64,000 nt of DNA, taken from the NCBI GenBank assembly GCA_963681505.1, contig OY811978.1, positions 6,618,586-6,682,585 of the forward strand, given 5' to 3'. The position numbers and the translations under genes are program-made. Below, in pieces: positions 46,223 through 59,800 of this stretch. Source of the DNA: Eunapius fragilis. Taxonomy: Eukaryota; Porifera; Demospongiae; Spongillida; Spongillidae. Position 1 is the first letter of the stretch; each line of letters begins with the position of its first letter. Under the pieces are notes generated by a model, which ran no database searches, had not been told where the DNA came from, and saw only the letters and a program-made list of their open reading frames with translations.

Positions 46223-49190
46223 TTGGATACCTACAAAACTATTATGTTAAAAGAATTGAAGATTTCGAAATTAATTTTCTATGGAACTCCACGGACAGGA
46301 AAGACCACACTTCGCAAACAACTTCTTAGGAGCGTTGATACTTTTCAAACAAGCAATACCCTTGAGCCAAGTACAAACATTGCAGAAATATGTGATCCAG
46401 TGTTTGTTGAACGAGTAGTATTGACCAATGAAGAGAACAGTGAATGGAAATGGACTGTTCAAGGATTGGATGACATAGCAAAAATGTTGCTGAACTGTTT
46501 AGATAACAAATGCTTACAAAACCCTCAACCCAAACGTGAAACCAGCATACCTAGGAGATATACACATTGTAAGGGTGGCAAATATAACTCCCCAATCACA
46601 CGTTCACATTCTGTTTCAAACACTGATAACAAACAACATCTTGTTACTGGTGTCCTACTTCCTAAAATTTTGACTCCAAAAGTAAAGGAACAGACCAGCT
46701 CTTCATCTGTTGGATCATTACACCACTGTCAAACACAATCATGTGTAAGCATACATGTAGATATTAAGCAGCTTTTTCTGGAGGCTGTTAAAACTGGGAA
46801 GTGGTCAGATGTAGTGAGTGCTCTTCATATTTTTGACAAAGCAATGTTGATACAAATTATCGATGGAGGTGGACAGCCCAGCTTTCAGGAAATTTTTCAT
46901 CTCCTTATCAGCGGTACGTCTGTGACACTTCTCATGTTCAAACTTACAGATGATCTTCTGCAGCCTAACCCTGTCCTGTACCAGCCAAATGATAGTGATA
47001 GAGTGGAGCAAAAATGGCAGGACACATATGTGGTTAGGGATTGCATTTTCCATGCTCTTTCAGGTCTCATTTCATTGCAGCCAGAGTTATGCAAGGCCAA
47101 GGTGAATCCATTGCATTCCAAAGTTCTCTTGGTTGGTACACATAAAGACAAACTAGAGGGCTCCGAAGATGAAAAGAAAGCAAAAGTTAAAGATTATGCG
47201 CAATCATTATTTAAGTGGCTGCGTCATTCAAAAGCATTATTTAAACTGATCAACGTGCACAGTATTGACGATTTCATTACTGACATTAGCAATTTTAACC
47301 ATCAAGATGTATTGCAAATAAATCGGAAAGTTAATATCTCATGGAGAGCCTCAAAATATCCCAGCTCCATGGCTTGTGTTTGATTTTGTTCTGCATAAGT
47401 ACGCAAAATTGCATATGAAGCGTAAGGTTAAATATGAAACAATAGCCAATCTCTGTGGTATTAAGGTTGATGAAATAGGTGTGGTTCTTCATTATCTTCA
47501 TCATGTAGCATGAGCACTTCTATACTATTATGATATACCAGAACTAAAGGAACATGTCATAACTGACTTCCAACTTATATTTGATTCTATCTCAAAAGTT
47601 ATTATCCAGTACTTTGACAGTTCAGGTCACATGGGTGACAAGGAATTGTTTTGCAAGAAAGCTCAATTTGAGGATTCGGTTCTGCAAGAAGATGGTTGTT
47701 GTCTAAATGTCAGCGAACTACTTGCATTGTTGCAGCATCGTCACATAGTATCTCAATTAGAAGAAGGCAGTTTCTTTATGCCTTCTGTGCTACCAAAGGT
47801 ATAGGTATATATTGAACCACCTGTTAATTCTTGTTCCATGTTGGTCATGTTTGATTTTGGTTATTGTCCTGTTGGACTCTTCTGTGCTGCAGCCACCAGG
47901 CTTATTGTCGCTCACAAATGGAAGTTAATAGATCAGAGCAATTTAGAAAAAAATAAGCTTCCATTGTTCCATGTCTGGAAATTGCTACACCATAGTATTT
48001 ACTGCTTACTCAGTACATTATGAAGTAAAGCTTGTTGAAAAAGATGCCCCTTCACAAATCAAGTCTCATACTTACCAAGCATCAAGGATGTATTTGAAAA
48101 GATGTGAAGAGATCTGCAATGTCCAAATCCAATATATGGATTCTACTGTCCAGAGACACGTACATATGTGATGGTGCTACATACCCACAGTTCCAACACC
48201 CTGCTAAGTGTAGTGACAAAGCAAAGCAGATGAAATGTTTTTACACTGACACCATAAGCAAATCAACTGAAGAGCATAAGATGTGGCTTCACTAGGTATA
48301 AATAGTTTCCTCTCTAACAGTAATTTTTGTATGCTTATAAATTTCATGATGAAACCAAATGCAGTTGTAAATACATGTGGCTTGCCTTACAGCCTAGATT
48401 CTCTATTGATGGGACATGTAAAGAGGAAGAAAATAAACACAAACAGTAGCTTACTTTACCACAGTACTGTATGTACTGCATTTATGTATTTAAATATTAT
48501 AATGAATGGTGGCGGTGCCCAATTCCATGGTCTATATCCACTGTCTCTTTGAGTTTCTGATGGCTATGACATGTTCAGGGATCAAACAATGTATATTGAC
48601 TATTAGCAGGCATAGGAATGAGCAACTTGATGATATTAGTTACTAGCAATCATGACCCAATGTCTTTGACGATGTAGCATGCCTTAAACACAAGACCTGC
48701 AAAGTTTGAAATGCTAATCATTCAAATTATTATTTTTCATGTGCATTGCAAATACCAACTTTTTTTTTTTGGCGGCAGTTAGCACTTTTTGTTGATTTAG
48801 CAATAAAAATTGCATGGACCACATGTTAAAAGATTACACTCTATATATTTGAATCTCATAGCATTGCAACTCAGTTTGAGGACATTATTGGGATTCCCTG
48901 GCCAGAGCAGGCTATTATTTGATGTGACCACAGAAGTGGGAAGACACTATATTCGCTTAGGAGTACACCTCTTGAATGATGATAACCAAGTTCTCACAAG
49001 CTCCCTGAAAACTGATTTCCAGAAGAATGTTGAAAGGATCAACCAAGCTATCTTTAATAAATGGCTTGAAGGGAAAGGATTGCAGCCAGTTGCATGCTTG
49101 GTCAACGTTGCTTTATGTCATTAGACAGGTTAAACTATCTTCATTAGCTGATCAGATAGAGGATGTTGTCAGTATTTTAGAACAGTAACT
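46223..49190 (+). pseudogene. P-loop GTPase - COR-like - Death domain gene, broken
   Basis: The first open part (46223-47383, 386 codons) encodes a Roc-like GTPase: G1 GTPRTGKTTLRKQLL near residue 21, G3 IIDGGGQPSFQEIF, G4 VGTHKDKL. Just past its stop another frame continues with PQNIPAPWLVFDFVLHKYAK and KVKYETIANLCGIKVDEIGV, interrupted near 47510 by a TGA (HHVA*ALLYYYDIPELK). COR-like sequence then changes frame at about 47995 and 48150 (ICDGATYPQFQHPAKC). About 500 bp on, 48850-49188 reads as a Death-like domain (VGRHYIRLGVHLLNDD, IFNKWLEGKGLQPV) and, after a final shift near 49117, SLADQIEDVVSILEQ with a stop. At least four breaks make it non-functional unless introns or errors explain them. 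Similar GTPase-Death proteins are common in sponges and cnidarians. Confidence 0.7.
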
Positions 49191-49820
49191 GTTTTTATGT
49201 GTCCATGTATCTTGGAAAACATGATGTAACCTTTTGTACATTAGTATACAAGTATGTTCTTTGTTTCTGTATTCTACATTGTGTTTTTTTTTTTAATACT
49301 CCTATTACATTTCAAAGTTCCATAACCTTCAAAGTATAGAGCTGCAATAATTCGATATTGCACTGCTACTAAGGTACTTTAACCAATGACTACATACGTA
49401 GTGCATAATTAACTAGCAAGATTATCAGCTCTTCATTAATATTTGGTCACAATTTCAATGGAAGATTTCCACCACTTCTTGGTAACATGAGTTTATAACA
49501 TTGCAGTTAGTAATATGAATTTCCATTATTCCGACAAATGCTGCATGTTATCAATATCAATAGCATTAGCATTATAACATGGCTCTTTCTTAAAAAGGAT
49601 AGTCTCGTACTTATACATGATAGATCCCCTGTTTTAACCTAATATAAATATTGTCACTTTGGTAACTACTTTTAAAAAATACTTATTCAATATAACTCGG
49701 TACAAACAACCAATTTGAATACAGACCAAAATTATGCATTATGCATTGATTACGTTATTTTCATTTTATATTAGTAGTTCAGATTATGATGCAACAGCTT
49801 GTCCAGAGAATAAATAACAG
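49191..49820. other. Spacer
   Basis: A/T-rich; no exon or repeat recognised. Confidence 0.5.
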
Positions 49821-49824
49821 ATGA

Positions 49825-50082
49825 TTGAAGTGCTCAAAAGTGGTAGTTGTTATTGAGGGTGGTGTTGTACTTGCAACATATGCACATTTACAAAAACTTG
49901 CACAAGACCGGAGAACAAGTGTGACATGTGTGTATATGGACCCACATGTCCATCCACAAGTGGAGGTTTACCACGCTGGGACAGTGACACCTGACTTGCT
50001 AGCAGAATATCAAAAGTGTTTTGGCTTGGTGTGGTTGACAATAAAATCTTTTCACATACTTCACATACTGCCCAACGACTGA
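49825..50082 (+). CDS. Short open frame, unknown
   Basis: Up to 85 codons with a protein-like composition: KVVVVIEGGVVLATYAHLQK, then RRTSVTCVYMDPHVHPQVEV and TVTPDLLAEYQKCFG. I do not recognise it. It begins about 640 bp after the Death-domain pseudogene and could be another decayed exon of that region. No splice partner found. Confidence 0.3.
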   Translation: MKCSKVVVVIEGGVVLATYAHLQKLAQDRRTSVTCVYMDPHVHPQVEVYHAGTVTPDLLAEYQKCFGLVWLTIKSFHILHILPND

Positions 50083-50940
50083 TCCCACTTCGTACATATT
50101 CAAAGCACTATCAACCTGCCATGTGTTTAAAATAAAAAAGTTGTACGTTGCATTAAAAGTATAAGAGGGAAAAGAAGATAGCTTTCTTAAGTCTATTATA
50201 ATTATACGAGGTTATGATCACCTTGTCAAGCTGTTCCTTAGATTTTCCAACAAATACTGATTTGATAGTGAACTGAAGCGTTCCAGATGGCAGTGACAAT
50301 TTTTGCTCTGTATAACGCATTGTATGTCGTATCCGGGATTTTCAACTTGTAATATCTGCCACCCGAACAGTCTCTTCTGTTCGGTTTCTAAAATCACGCA
50401 CACCAACATATATATATATATATAATATATATATGTATATAAATCATGAGATCTTGTACAGTGATTTATTTATGAATAATTTATCTTGACTATTTCCGAA
50501 AATCCATGCGGGCTTATAAATCAGAAACTAAATATTTTATTGGAGGTGCAAAGATGCCATCATGGGCATGCTGCTAATTTTGAATGTGTGTACGATGCTG
50601 GAGGCAACGAAGTTTAATTGGATACTTAGTCTAGCGTGTGTTGCTTAGGGACGTTTAGTTTTGTGCGCTAATGCCATAATAGGCACATAGCTACTTGTTG
50701 AATAAGGATGATACGATATTAGTTGGATGCCATGCATGTGCAGTGTGCATTGATTGAGGTTATGTTAACTGCATAGGTTCCATCATGTTGCTGTTAAACA
50801 TTATATGTTTGCTGGAGTCAATGACTTTAATTGGACCAAAGGGGAGGGGCGTGTAATATTAATGCTTTTGGCGTGGGTAACGAATATTTGGGATGGATAC
50901 TGTTATATAATTATCGTGTTACTTCGGCGCATTTTCGTTG
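50083..50940. other. Spacer with AT palindrome
   Basis: An alternating (TA)n palindrome at 50409-50441; otherwise A/T-rich without exons. Confidence 0.5.
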
Positions 50941-50949
50941 TGTTATTTG

Positions 50950-50954
50950 GCGGA

Positions 50955-50986
<32 letters not shown>

Positions 50987-50999
50987 TCCGCCTCTGTAT
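50950..50999. mobile_element. Terminus of a poly-G/C element
   Basis: A C run of about 26 followed by TAAATCCGCCTCTG, the complement of CAGAGGCGGATTTA, as in the right end at 56650-56663. The left partner was not found. Confidence 0.45.
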
Positions 51000-51335
51000 A
51001 CGTGCACGGTTGTTTTTACTCTCCAGTTCTTTTGAAACTCTGGTGCTAGTGGCGTGTACAACGGACGTTGTACCATTATTGAATTGATATGTGATATGGG
51101 TATATAATCAGCACTTTATATTTTCAAATAGAAAATGGTCACACTCAATTGAATTAATATACTATCATTTCTAAACATGTGGCATAACATAAGACACAAA
51201 AATCAAAATTCTGCCCCAAGCAGAGGTCTGCACTGCCAAATACAGTTTACTAAAGTGGCGGCACAATTACTCAAAATTAATTAATCTCCATAAAACCAGT
51301 TTAGAAAATTTGAATCTTTATCTTTCCACTGATTG

Positions 51336-52685
51336 TTACAGGATAACCAATCCAGATTCAGAATTTTTTAGCAAACGTTGCTCGGATTCACTGCGCATTA
51401 ATTGCACCTTGCCAGTGGAAGAAACCAAGGCACTTGACCTCAATAGCCTTCGAGCAGTAACTTGTGGAGGAATCTCACTATCCATGCTATCCTCAGTTCC
51501 AGTTTCACAGGTTGACATATCAGATGATTTAAGTTCAAATGCATAGGATTTTGAGTTGTCCAATCCATTAAAGTTGTGACAGCACTTATTTGTAATGATT
51601 TGGACTCTGTGATCATTTTTATTTGTAAGTTTTGCATGACCATAAAAGAGGTGGAACCACTCCTGCCGGATCTCTGGGTTAAATAGACAAATGAAAGCAA
51701 ATAAAAAGAATCCTTGTGGGGCATTGAAGATGATGAACAGTACTTCAAATGTATATGAGGCCTCCTTAACACTAAAGGCTGCAAAGATCCAGGATAGGCC
51801 AAATAGAAACATTACACCAGTCATGCTAATAAATGTCTTTAAAATGGTCTTCTGGTTTGAGTTATTTTCTGTGACAGATTTCGTTGTGCAGTTACTTATA
51901 ATTATGACTCTTCCCACAACAACAAATATAACAGCGTTGAAGAGGAGGATGGCAAATATGGGACCCAGAAAGATACCAAAGAACAAACCAAGATTACTGA
52001 TGAAACAGCTATGACAGTATGAATCATGAGGTTAGCAATGATTATCAAAGGACCATGTCAATGACTTACTATGCACAACCTTTAGATGATCCCTCAGCAG
52101 TGTAGATTAGGTAATTTTCACCAGTTACAAGGGTTGCCAAGGCCACAACAACAAACACTATTGGAATACCTGCAGCACCACCACATAGGTAAAGAACTTA
52201 CTAAAACCATGTGCATATTTGGTCATGCTTGTGACTTACACCAAGCAACAATAGAGATGATTGCTATCTGTAGAGAGGTGGTCCTCTTAAAGACTTGGGT
52301 CAATTTTTGGAACATGAGCACTGCCTCTGCTCCCATCCAACAGAGCGAGGCAATTGTGAAGTAGAGGATAAGGATGGACATTAGAGTGCAGACATATCTG
52401 TTCTCAGTACGATCAATTCCAACTCTGAAGAACAGTAGCATGAAGAAGAGGGCAATGCACAACTGGATGTGGAACTGGTTAAAATCTTTCCTTCGCTGTA
52501 TTCTGAAGACAAGAAGGTCCAGCCATTGATCAAGCATTCAAAATACAGCACATGCAGCCTCACTTGAACCCAGCGAGGGTTAAGATGGTGATCACGAGTC
52601 CCACCATGGATAGGACCACTCCAATGTTGGTCAGCTGTGTTGTAAATTTATTAGAGCAGCTGGGCTGTATGCGAGCATTGATATC
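51336..52685 (-). CDS. Seven-transmembrane exons and C-terminal tail
   Basis: TM1 (IGVVLSMVGLVITILTLAG) in 52564-52685; TM2-TM3 (IALFFMLLFF, TIASLCWMGAEAVLMFQKL) in 52240-52502; TM4 (IPIVFVVVALATLVTG) in 52070-52169; TM5-TM7 in 51336-52008 (FFGIFLGPIFAILLFNAVIF; FISMTGVMFLFGLSWIFAAF; VLFIIFNAPQGFFLFAFICL). CAYCFISN before TM5 supplies the conserved ECL2 cysteine. The tail is rich in Ser/Thr and basic residues. Confidence 0.9.
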
Positions 52686-54470
52686 CTAGAAACATGGGGC
52701 CATACAATAGTGTCAATCTTCACTGTAGTATGCCCTTACAACTAGAACTGCAAAATTTGTCAGATGGGTGCACCTGCACTTGATCATACCACTACCATCA
52801 TCCTCAGTGGTACAGCCCTCAGAGGACCAGTTGCCTTTACCACCTAAAACAGTAAAGTCAACAGGCCCGCACCGATTTATGGCGTGGCATGACTTACCGT
52901 TTGCTGTGAATATCCAGAAGACACAGGTGGCATTGTAGCAGCGGCAACTAGCCTTATTGCAGTTGGAAGTGTTGCTACAGGTGAAATCGCCCCACCTGCC
53001 CACCACACTCTGGTTCTGCCAAAAGATTACCACCGCTTTAATATGGATTGCTGATATGCACCCGTTATAAATACATTTAACATTGCCATTTCACCCCCTC
53101 TCTCCAGATTCGTACTTGATGCTTATTGTTTATTGGCTTTCCATAATATTTACAAGTAATAAAAACATTCTCTATAAGAATGCTGCAGTCATATTGGATT
53201 GAAAGGCAATGGTGTTGTAAAAAGCATAAGAACAAGGTTTACTGAAATGGAAAAATGAAATTCACCTACATTTAACACAATTGTAAGATGCTGTACATGT
53301 TTTCATGGATGCTACATACAGGTGTATTTTATTTTTCCATTTCAGTCAACCTTGTTCCCATGCTTTTTACACCACCATTATCTTTAAATCCAATATGCCA
53401 CCGACTTTTTTTGTAGAGAATGATTTTTATTAACTGTTTCATGCGTTTTTTTTTGCATTAGGTCGGATGGATATAAAACCATAACCTGCAATTTAATGAC
53501 ACCATTAATGGTGTAATTAATCATTCATCCTAACCCCCCCCTCCCCCCCCCCCCCCCCCCCCCTCCCTTCCTACGTTGCCCCCTAGGTGAACCTAAGCAA
53601 GAAGACAAAGCAATGTGTACAAACTATAAGATCACCAACATTCACACAATAACCCAATTCGATTAGATAAAACTTGCAACTCCCCATAATGTGACGGTGG
53701 TATAGTGAGCATCTACTGGTACAGAGGTCTTCTTTTCTGGGCCAGTTTGTAACAGTTACACACATAGACCTTCTTTTCAGGATCACATACAGAGGCCTTT
53801 TTGTTTTTGGGATTTGCTTCATAGCGTGGTGGCGCTTTACTCTAGTTCTCATTTGAGGATTTCTCACTTCTGCTCATTGCTTGGATATTATGGAAGTCAT
53901 TTTTGTAAAACTTCACTATCCAAAAGTATCGATTAACTGCTATAGGAGTACAAAAACTATTTTGTGCTCTGGTATTATGCTGCTTTGAAAGCATAGGTGT
54001 GGTTATCATATGTCAGTAAATTTCATAGTAGGTGCATGGCCTGGGGCCAAGATGATTTTTTTAAATCAAGCCTTACATACTAAATACGGTACAGTACTAC
54101 TCGCTTTTGTATTCTGCCCAATATGTCATACATATCTAACTCTTAGGGATAAAATGCAGATATATGCAGAAACCACTGTGGTGCTGTTTTTGCTCTGCAA
54201 CATTGTTTCTAGCTCGGGTTCTTCTCAACAGAAGGAAATAAAAAGACGGGAAAAAATTGGACTGAGTATGATTCATGGGCACAAGCATTTCTCAAAAAAC
54301 ATGCGGTGTTATGACAAGGAACCAACACAAATCTGTTCTTGTTTGTATTACCATTTGATAGTGACGTAGAAGGAAGTGATCTGATTCACAGTCATCCTTC
54401 CTGACATGAGTCACATTTTTACTATGCTGCATCAATCGTATATGGAACCTGCGGAAGCAGGTTCCAATAG

Positions 54471-54566
<96 letters not shown>

Positions 54567-56610
54567 ATTGAGTTGTGTTTGCAGTGTTTACCATATGTTC
54601 ATGGATGTTTAAAATATAATAACATCATTAATGATCCAGCTGGTTCTCCTGTACTGTTAATGGGCCAGCAGTATTGTTAATGGTCAGCTTTGTTGTTAAT
54701 GGGCCAGTTGTATTATTAATGGGCCAGCTGTATTGGTAATGGGCCAGCCATATTGGTAATAGTCCCTCTCTTAATGCTTACTGTGGTTTCCATACTGTTC
54801 AAAGCTGGGACAGGGAATAGGGGGAAGATCACCTCCACAGGAACCGAGAGCACAGAGGTGTTTACACCAACTATAGTGGCTGAAATCACCGAGGAGCCAA
54901 TAGTCACATTGGTCGTGTTGAACACTCCTACTCCAGTGCCATCATGGAAGGTGCTATTGCTTCCATTCATTGCCAGAGGAAAGAGTATGGAAGTATTATA
55001 GTACATAAAGTATGTCACCACAAGGCTGGCATCAGTAGTGTTATAAGCTTCTCTAGGGATGGTGATGCAAGGGCGTGTGATGTTTCCACATCGTGCTGGG
55101 GTTGATGAATTTCCTGAAATTTATACAAAATCACATATAATATATATACCAGGCAAATTCTCCATAGCTACAATAGTTCTCCATAAAATGCTTCATAATG
55201 TCTTTGAATTTTTAATGTCTACTCTATCTATAACATTTAACTCTCCATGTAATAGCTCTAGGATGCTGTTAAAGTACAAATATCCTTTGCAGGTAAGCTT
55301 GTTGACAATTGAGCCAGCTTAAGTTGCTGGAAACTGAATTATCTATAAAGTCTTCAATTTAGAGGTAATCAAATTAGTGATAAAATACAAATATGCAAAG
55401 CATTTTACCATGTCCAGTCAGCAAGGAACTTCTAAAAAATCTCAGTAATATCATATCTTACCATTAGAAATATTTTAAAGTGACGGGACCTATGTTAGTG
55501 TGTGCTCTATCGCAATCCATCGTGTTGAATGTTTCAAAAAGTCAAGGTATTTCATTTATGGAAGAATGTTTGATTCATCAGTAAGTACAGATGGGCATGT
55601 TACCTTGAAGAGTTATTAGATTCTAGCCATAAACTGTGCCAGTGTGTGTCATACTAGCAAGGGCTCTGTAATCAATATGCATAATCCATTTAAAGTTCGG
55701 CTTACAAAGGACATGTATGATAAGAAGTGTTGATGATGAACTTCATCATTTACTAATAGCATTAATGGGAAAATTGCATGATTCATTTTGTTGTATGCTA
55801 TCATAATGTACAGGGTTTCACAGCATGAAAGTTTGGATTTACAATATATTTATTACTGTTCAAATGTGGCACAAATGTGTTAGTAAATACTGTATATGCA
55901 ACATTTCTGCTATACTAAATGAAAGCATTATATTTACTATTGTGTTGATGTCACATATAACATATTTACTAACACATTTGTACCACATTTGATCAGTAGT
56001 AAATATATTGTAAATCCAAACTATCATGCAATGTTTCAGTTGTGAAATCATAAAGGGCCAGGCTTCAGCTTTTGATATCATTGTTGTGCATCCACTCATC
56101 ATACTTTCATATAGCACAACTGAATTTTGTAGCTTCAATGAACTGTATAATGGCCCAATGCAGCTGTGAGTGCAGTCTACTAGCTGTTAAAATATACAGT
56201 TACTGAGTTACTGGGGTGAAAAGGCTGAAGAAACCTATGAGCATGCAGGGGCGGATACAGGGTTTTCCAAAAGGGGGGGCTGAGACCCGCGATACGAAAC
56301 GCGGGGGGGTGCTGTCCGCTTTAGACCCGACAAGAAAAGCGGGGGGGGGGGGGGGGGGGGGGGGGGGTTGCTGCCCGCTTCAGGCCCGATACAAAAGGCG
56401 GGGGGAGGGGGTGCTGTCCGCTTCAGGCCCGATACGAAAAGCGGGGGGCTGTCCATTTAAGGCCCGATACGAAAAGCGGAGGGGGGGGGGGGGGGGGGGG
56501 GGGGGTGCTGTCCAGCACATCAGGCCCGATACAAAAAGCGGGGAAGGGGGAGGGCTGTTTAGCAGAAGAGGGGGCGTTACCATATATGAAAGGGGGGGTT
56601 GCAACCCCCA

Positions 56611-56648
<38 letters not shown>

Positions 56649-56791
56649 TTGGATCCGCCTCTGGCATGCTACAAAGGTTTTATGATCAAGACTTGTAGGG
56701 TTTGACCATATTGAGAGCAATTGCAAATGCTGTTATTACACAATTAAATTGGTCTCATTCTATAGGGGTTGTATATATGCATATGCACGTG

Positions 56792-56832
<41 letters not shown>

Positions 56833-59800
56833 CATTGTGTTTTACAGCTTATGTACATGTATTACATATAAAAAGTATGATTGACTTGCCTAACAGTAAT
56901 GTCCGCTCTTGTTGGGCAGGAAAAACTGCCCCAGTTTGTTTAAGAATGACAGTACTATCATTCTAAAAGGGAAAGTAAATTGCTTATAACAGTGCCTCAA
57001 AAAGAGAACCTTTAAATTACCTTAATGGCAATCGTTACCAATGGTTCAACTAATGGCTGATCAGTGAAGTTTTTGCCATCAATCCAGCTCCGAAAAAGGC
57101 CTTCAGATGATTGCACAATTCTGTGAAGAGGGAAGCTCCAGTCACTACGGTGATGATAATGCTATATATGGCAGCAGTGTACCTGGACGAGTAATCCTTT
57201 AAGGAATTAAGAGGCCATATTGATATTCCACTGAGGATCTTGGTAGTACTATCTATCAACTATAACAAACAGAAGTTACTGTATGTGTGAAGTCATTCAT
57301 TCATCATGCCTTCTCTATCTCCCTTGTTACCCATATTTTAAAAATACTGTTGGTGGCAACAGATAAAAACTAGATGCAGTTTTTAAAACATGTGCCTATC
57401 ATTAAGGAAGTAATGTGTGTTGCAACAAAACCTTTGCTCTTATGGCAGTCAAGGTTACATGTTTTATTAATATTTTAGGAACCTGGTCATTATCACTCAA
57501 CCCCAGTCTCACCTCAGTGTAAATCATTAATTTTGTGTTGTTTACTGTAAGGGAAGCTGTCGATGTTACCACAAATGCAACTGATGCTATATTTCCCGCT
57601 GTTTGGTCATTAGTGCTGGATTGGATTATCAATTTACTTAAACTGTAAATCACTCCCACAGCTGTGTCAGCAGTAATTTTCTGGTGTAGTACAAGAAAAA
57701 AGGAGTACCAGTTAGTAATCCATTAACAGGGGGGCAGCGATTTCACTTACAGCACCACAGTCAGGATCCCCCACTGTCCTGAAGTTGAAAGTTGCCATGG
57801 TGACACAACCAGGGCCCACTGCAGAGCTCCAAAGGTGGACACCTCTGCAAAAGCGTGTGGCAACAGCATCAGGGGATTCGCCCTGTTTAAGGCAGTTGGT
57901 TCGATTTTGATAGAGCATGCGATTATAGGTGCAGTTCAAGGTAACTGGTGCTGTTGTGTCCACTGCTGTCTCTGGCCACACATATGTGCCAAAGGGAGTA
58001 AAATTATCTGTATAGTCACAGAATCCACTCGCTGGGTAAGAAGAGTGCAGTGAAAACTAAGCACTGGACTGTGCCACGGGGTGTAAGTACCTGATATATT
58101 AATAGAGCTCTGTATGAGGCCATACACAAGACTCAGGTTGGCTGAAGCTAAGAGAGACATGGCCTCTGTACAATTTTTATCATTAGAGTTGTAGTTTGCA
58201 ACTCTACATTCAACCCTGGTTTGATTCCTGTCCGGACTGGAAACAAGATGGATAGCATGCAGGTATATTCACATGTATATTGAGGTATCTAGATTTCCCC
58301 ATACCTTAGCACAAAGGAGCAGTTGACCACTTGCTGTCCCATCAGGCTACTACCAAGTCCATACAGCACCTGGAAGTATACAGCAGTGACATTAGAGTGT
58401 AATGCGAGAGGTGACAGGCTGGTACCATTAGAGTGTCATGCCAGAGGGGACAGTGGTACCATTAGAGTGTCATGCCAGAGGTGACAGGCTGGTACCATTA
58501 GAGTGTCATGCCAGAGGGGACAGTGGTACCATTAGAGTGTCATGCCAGAGGGGACAGTGGTACCATTAGAGTGTCATGCCAGAGGGGACAGTGGTACCAT
58601 TAGAGTGTCATGCCAGAGGTGACAGGCTGGTACCATTAGAGTGTCATGCCAGAGGACAGGCTAGTACCATTAGAGTGTCATGCCAGAGGTGACAGGCTGG
58701 TACCATTAGAGTGTCATGCCAGAGGACAGGCTAGTACCATTAGAGTGTCATGCCAGAGGGGACAGCGGTACCATTAGAGTGTCATGCCAGAGGGGACAGT
58801 GGTACCATTAGAGTGTCATGCCAGAGGACAGGCTGGTACCATTAGAGTGTCATGCCAGAGGGGACAGTGGTACCATTAGAGTGTCATGCCAGAGGGGACA
58901 GTGGTACCATTAGAGTGTCATGCCAGAGGGAGCAGGCTGGTACCTGAGTTTCAATGTAGCGCAGTACAAAGTCATCAGAGGGCAGCGACAGAGCTGACTG
59001 CATGTCTAGGAGATGTGCAGTTGAAAACCTCACATAGGCAACAGAAGATGTTCCACTGGGAGCTGTGAGGATGCACACACAAGAGATAGTATAGCAGCAT
59101 GTAGCCAGCATGTGCAGGTATGGTGTAACCAACCTTGAAGTCTGACTACTACTCTAGCAGTGCTTGCTGTCTCCTTGTTAGCTGCCACACACTGGTACTC
59201 TGCCTCCTGATACAGTCCTATGGTCCTATTTTGTCCTCCTAGAGTGCTCAGGGTGGCCAAGGTGAGGTTCCCCTGGTAGGTGTACAGACCACCTGGTGTG
59301 CTGCTGGACGTAAGGTTACCAACACCTGACCAAAAATACAGGATAAAGAAGTGGATCAATAAGCCCCCTCAACCTCACCAGAAGTGTTCCACATTGCCTG
59401 TCCACTACAGTCACCACTGGCCATGCAGTACAGAGTAAATTCTCTCCCAGTGGTACCGAAGTAGTCATAAATGACGCCATTATCAGGCCCACTTCTAGTT
59501 ATGTAGGAACTCATAATAGGCACAACCGTCACTGCACATGGCTGGATTGTTGTGTCCTGTATGGAAGTAAAAGCATCTCTGAGCTTCCTCACCAATACCG
59601 CACCAAACCACACCCCTCTCTCATACCATACCAAATCTCCTTCCCCATATGCATAAACTTACCACGTAGACTCCATAGGTACCCAAGTGGTCACAGGTGC
59701 AATTAATGATATTGCCATCCTTTTCCATTATCCCATTCTCATCAACTGCTATTTTGCAACCATTTTGCATCCAGTTGCTAGTGTTGTGGTCCCAGGACAC

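Noticed and set aside
58384-58943. CRISPR-like regular array
   Set aside because: Units of 34-36 bp are contiguous and lie in an intron; it is a minisatellite.
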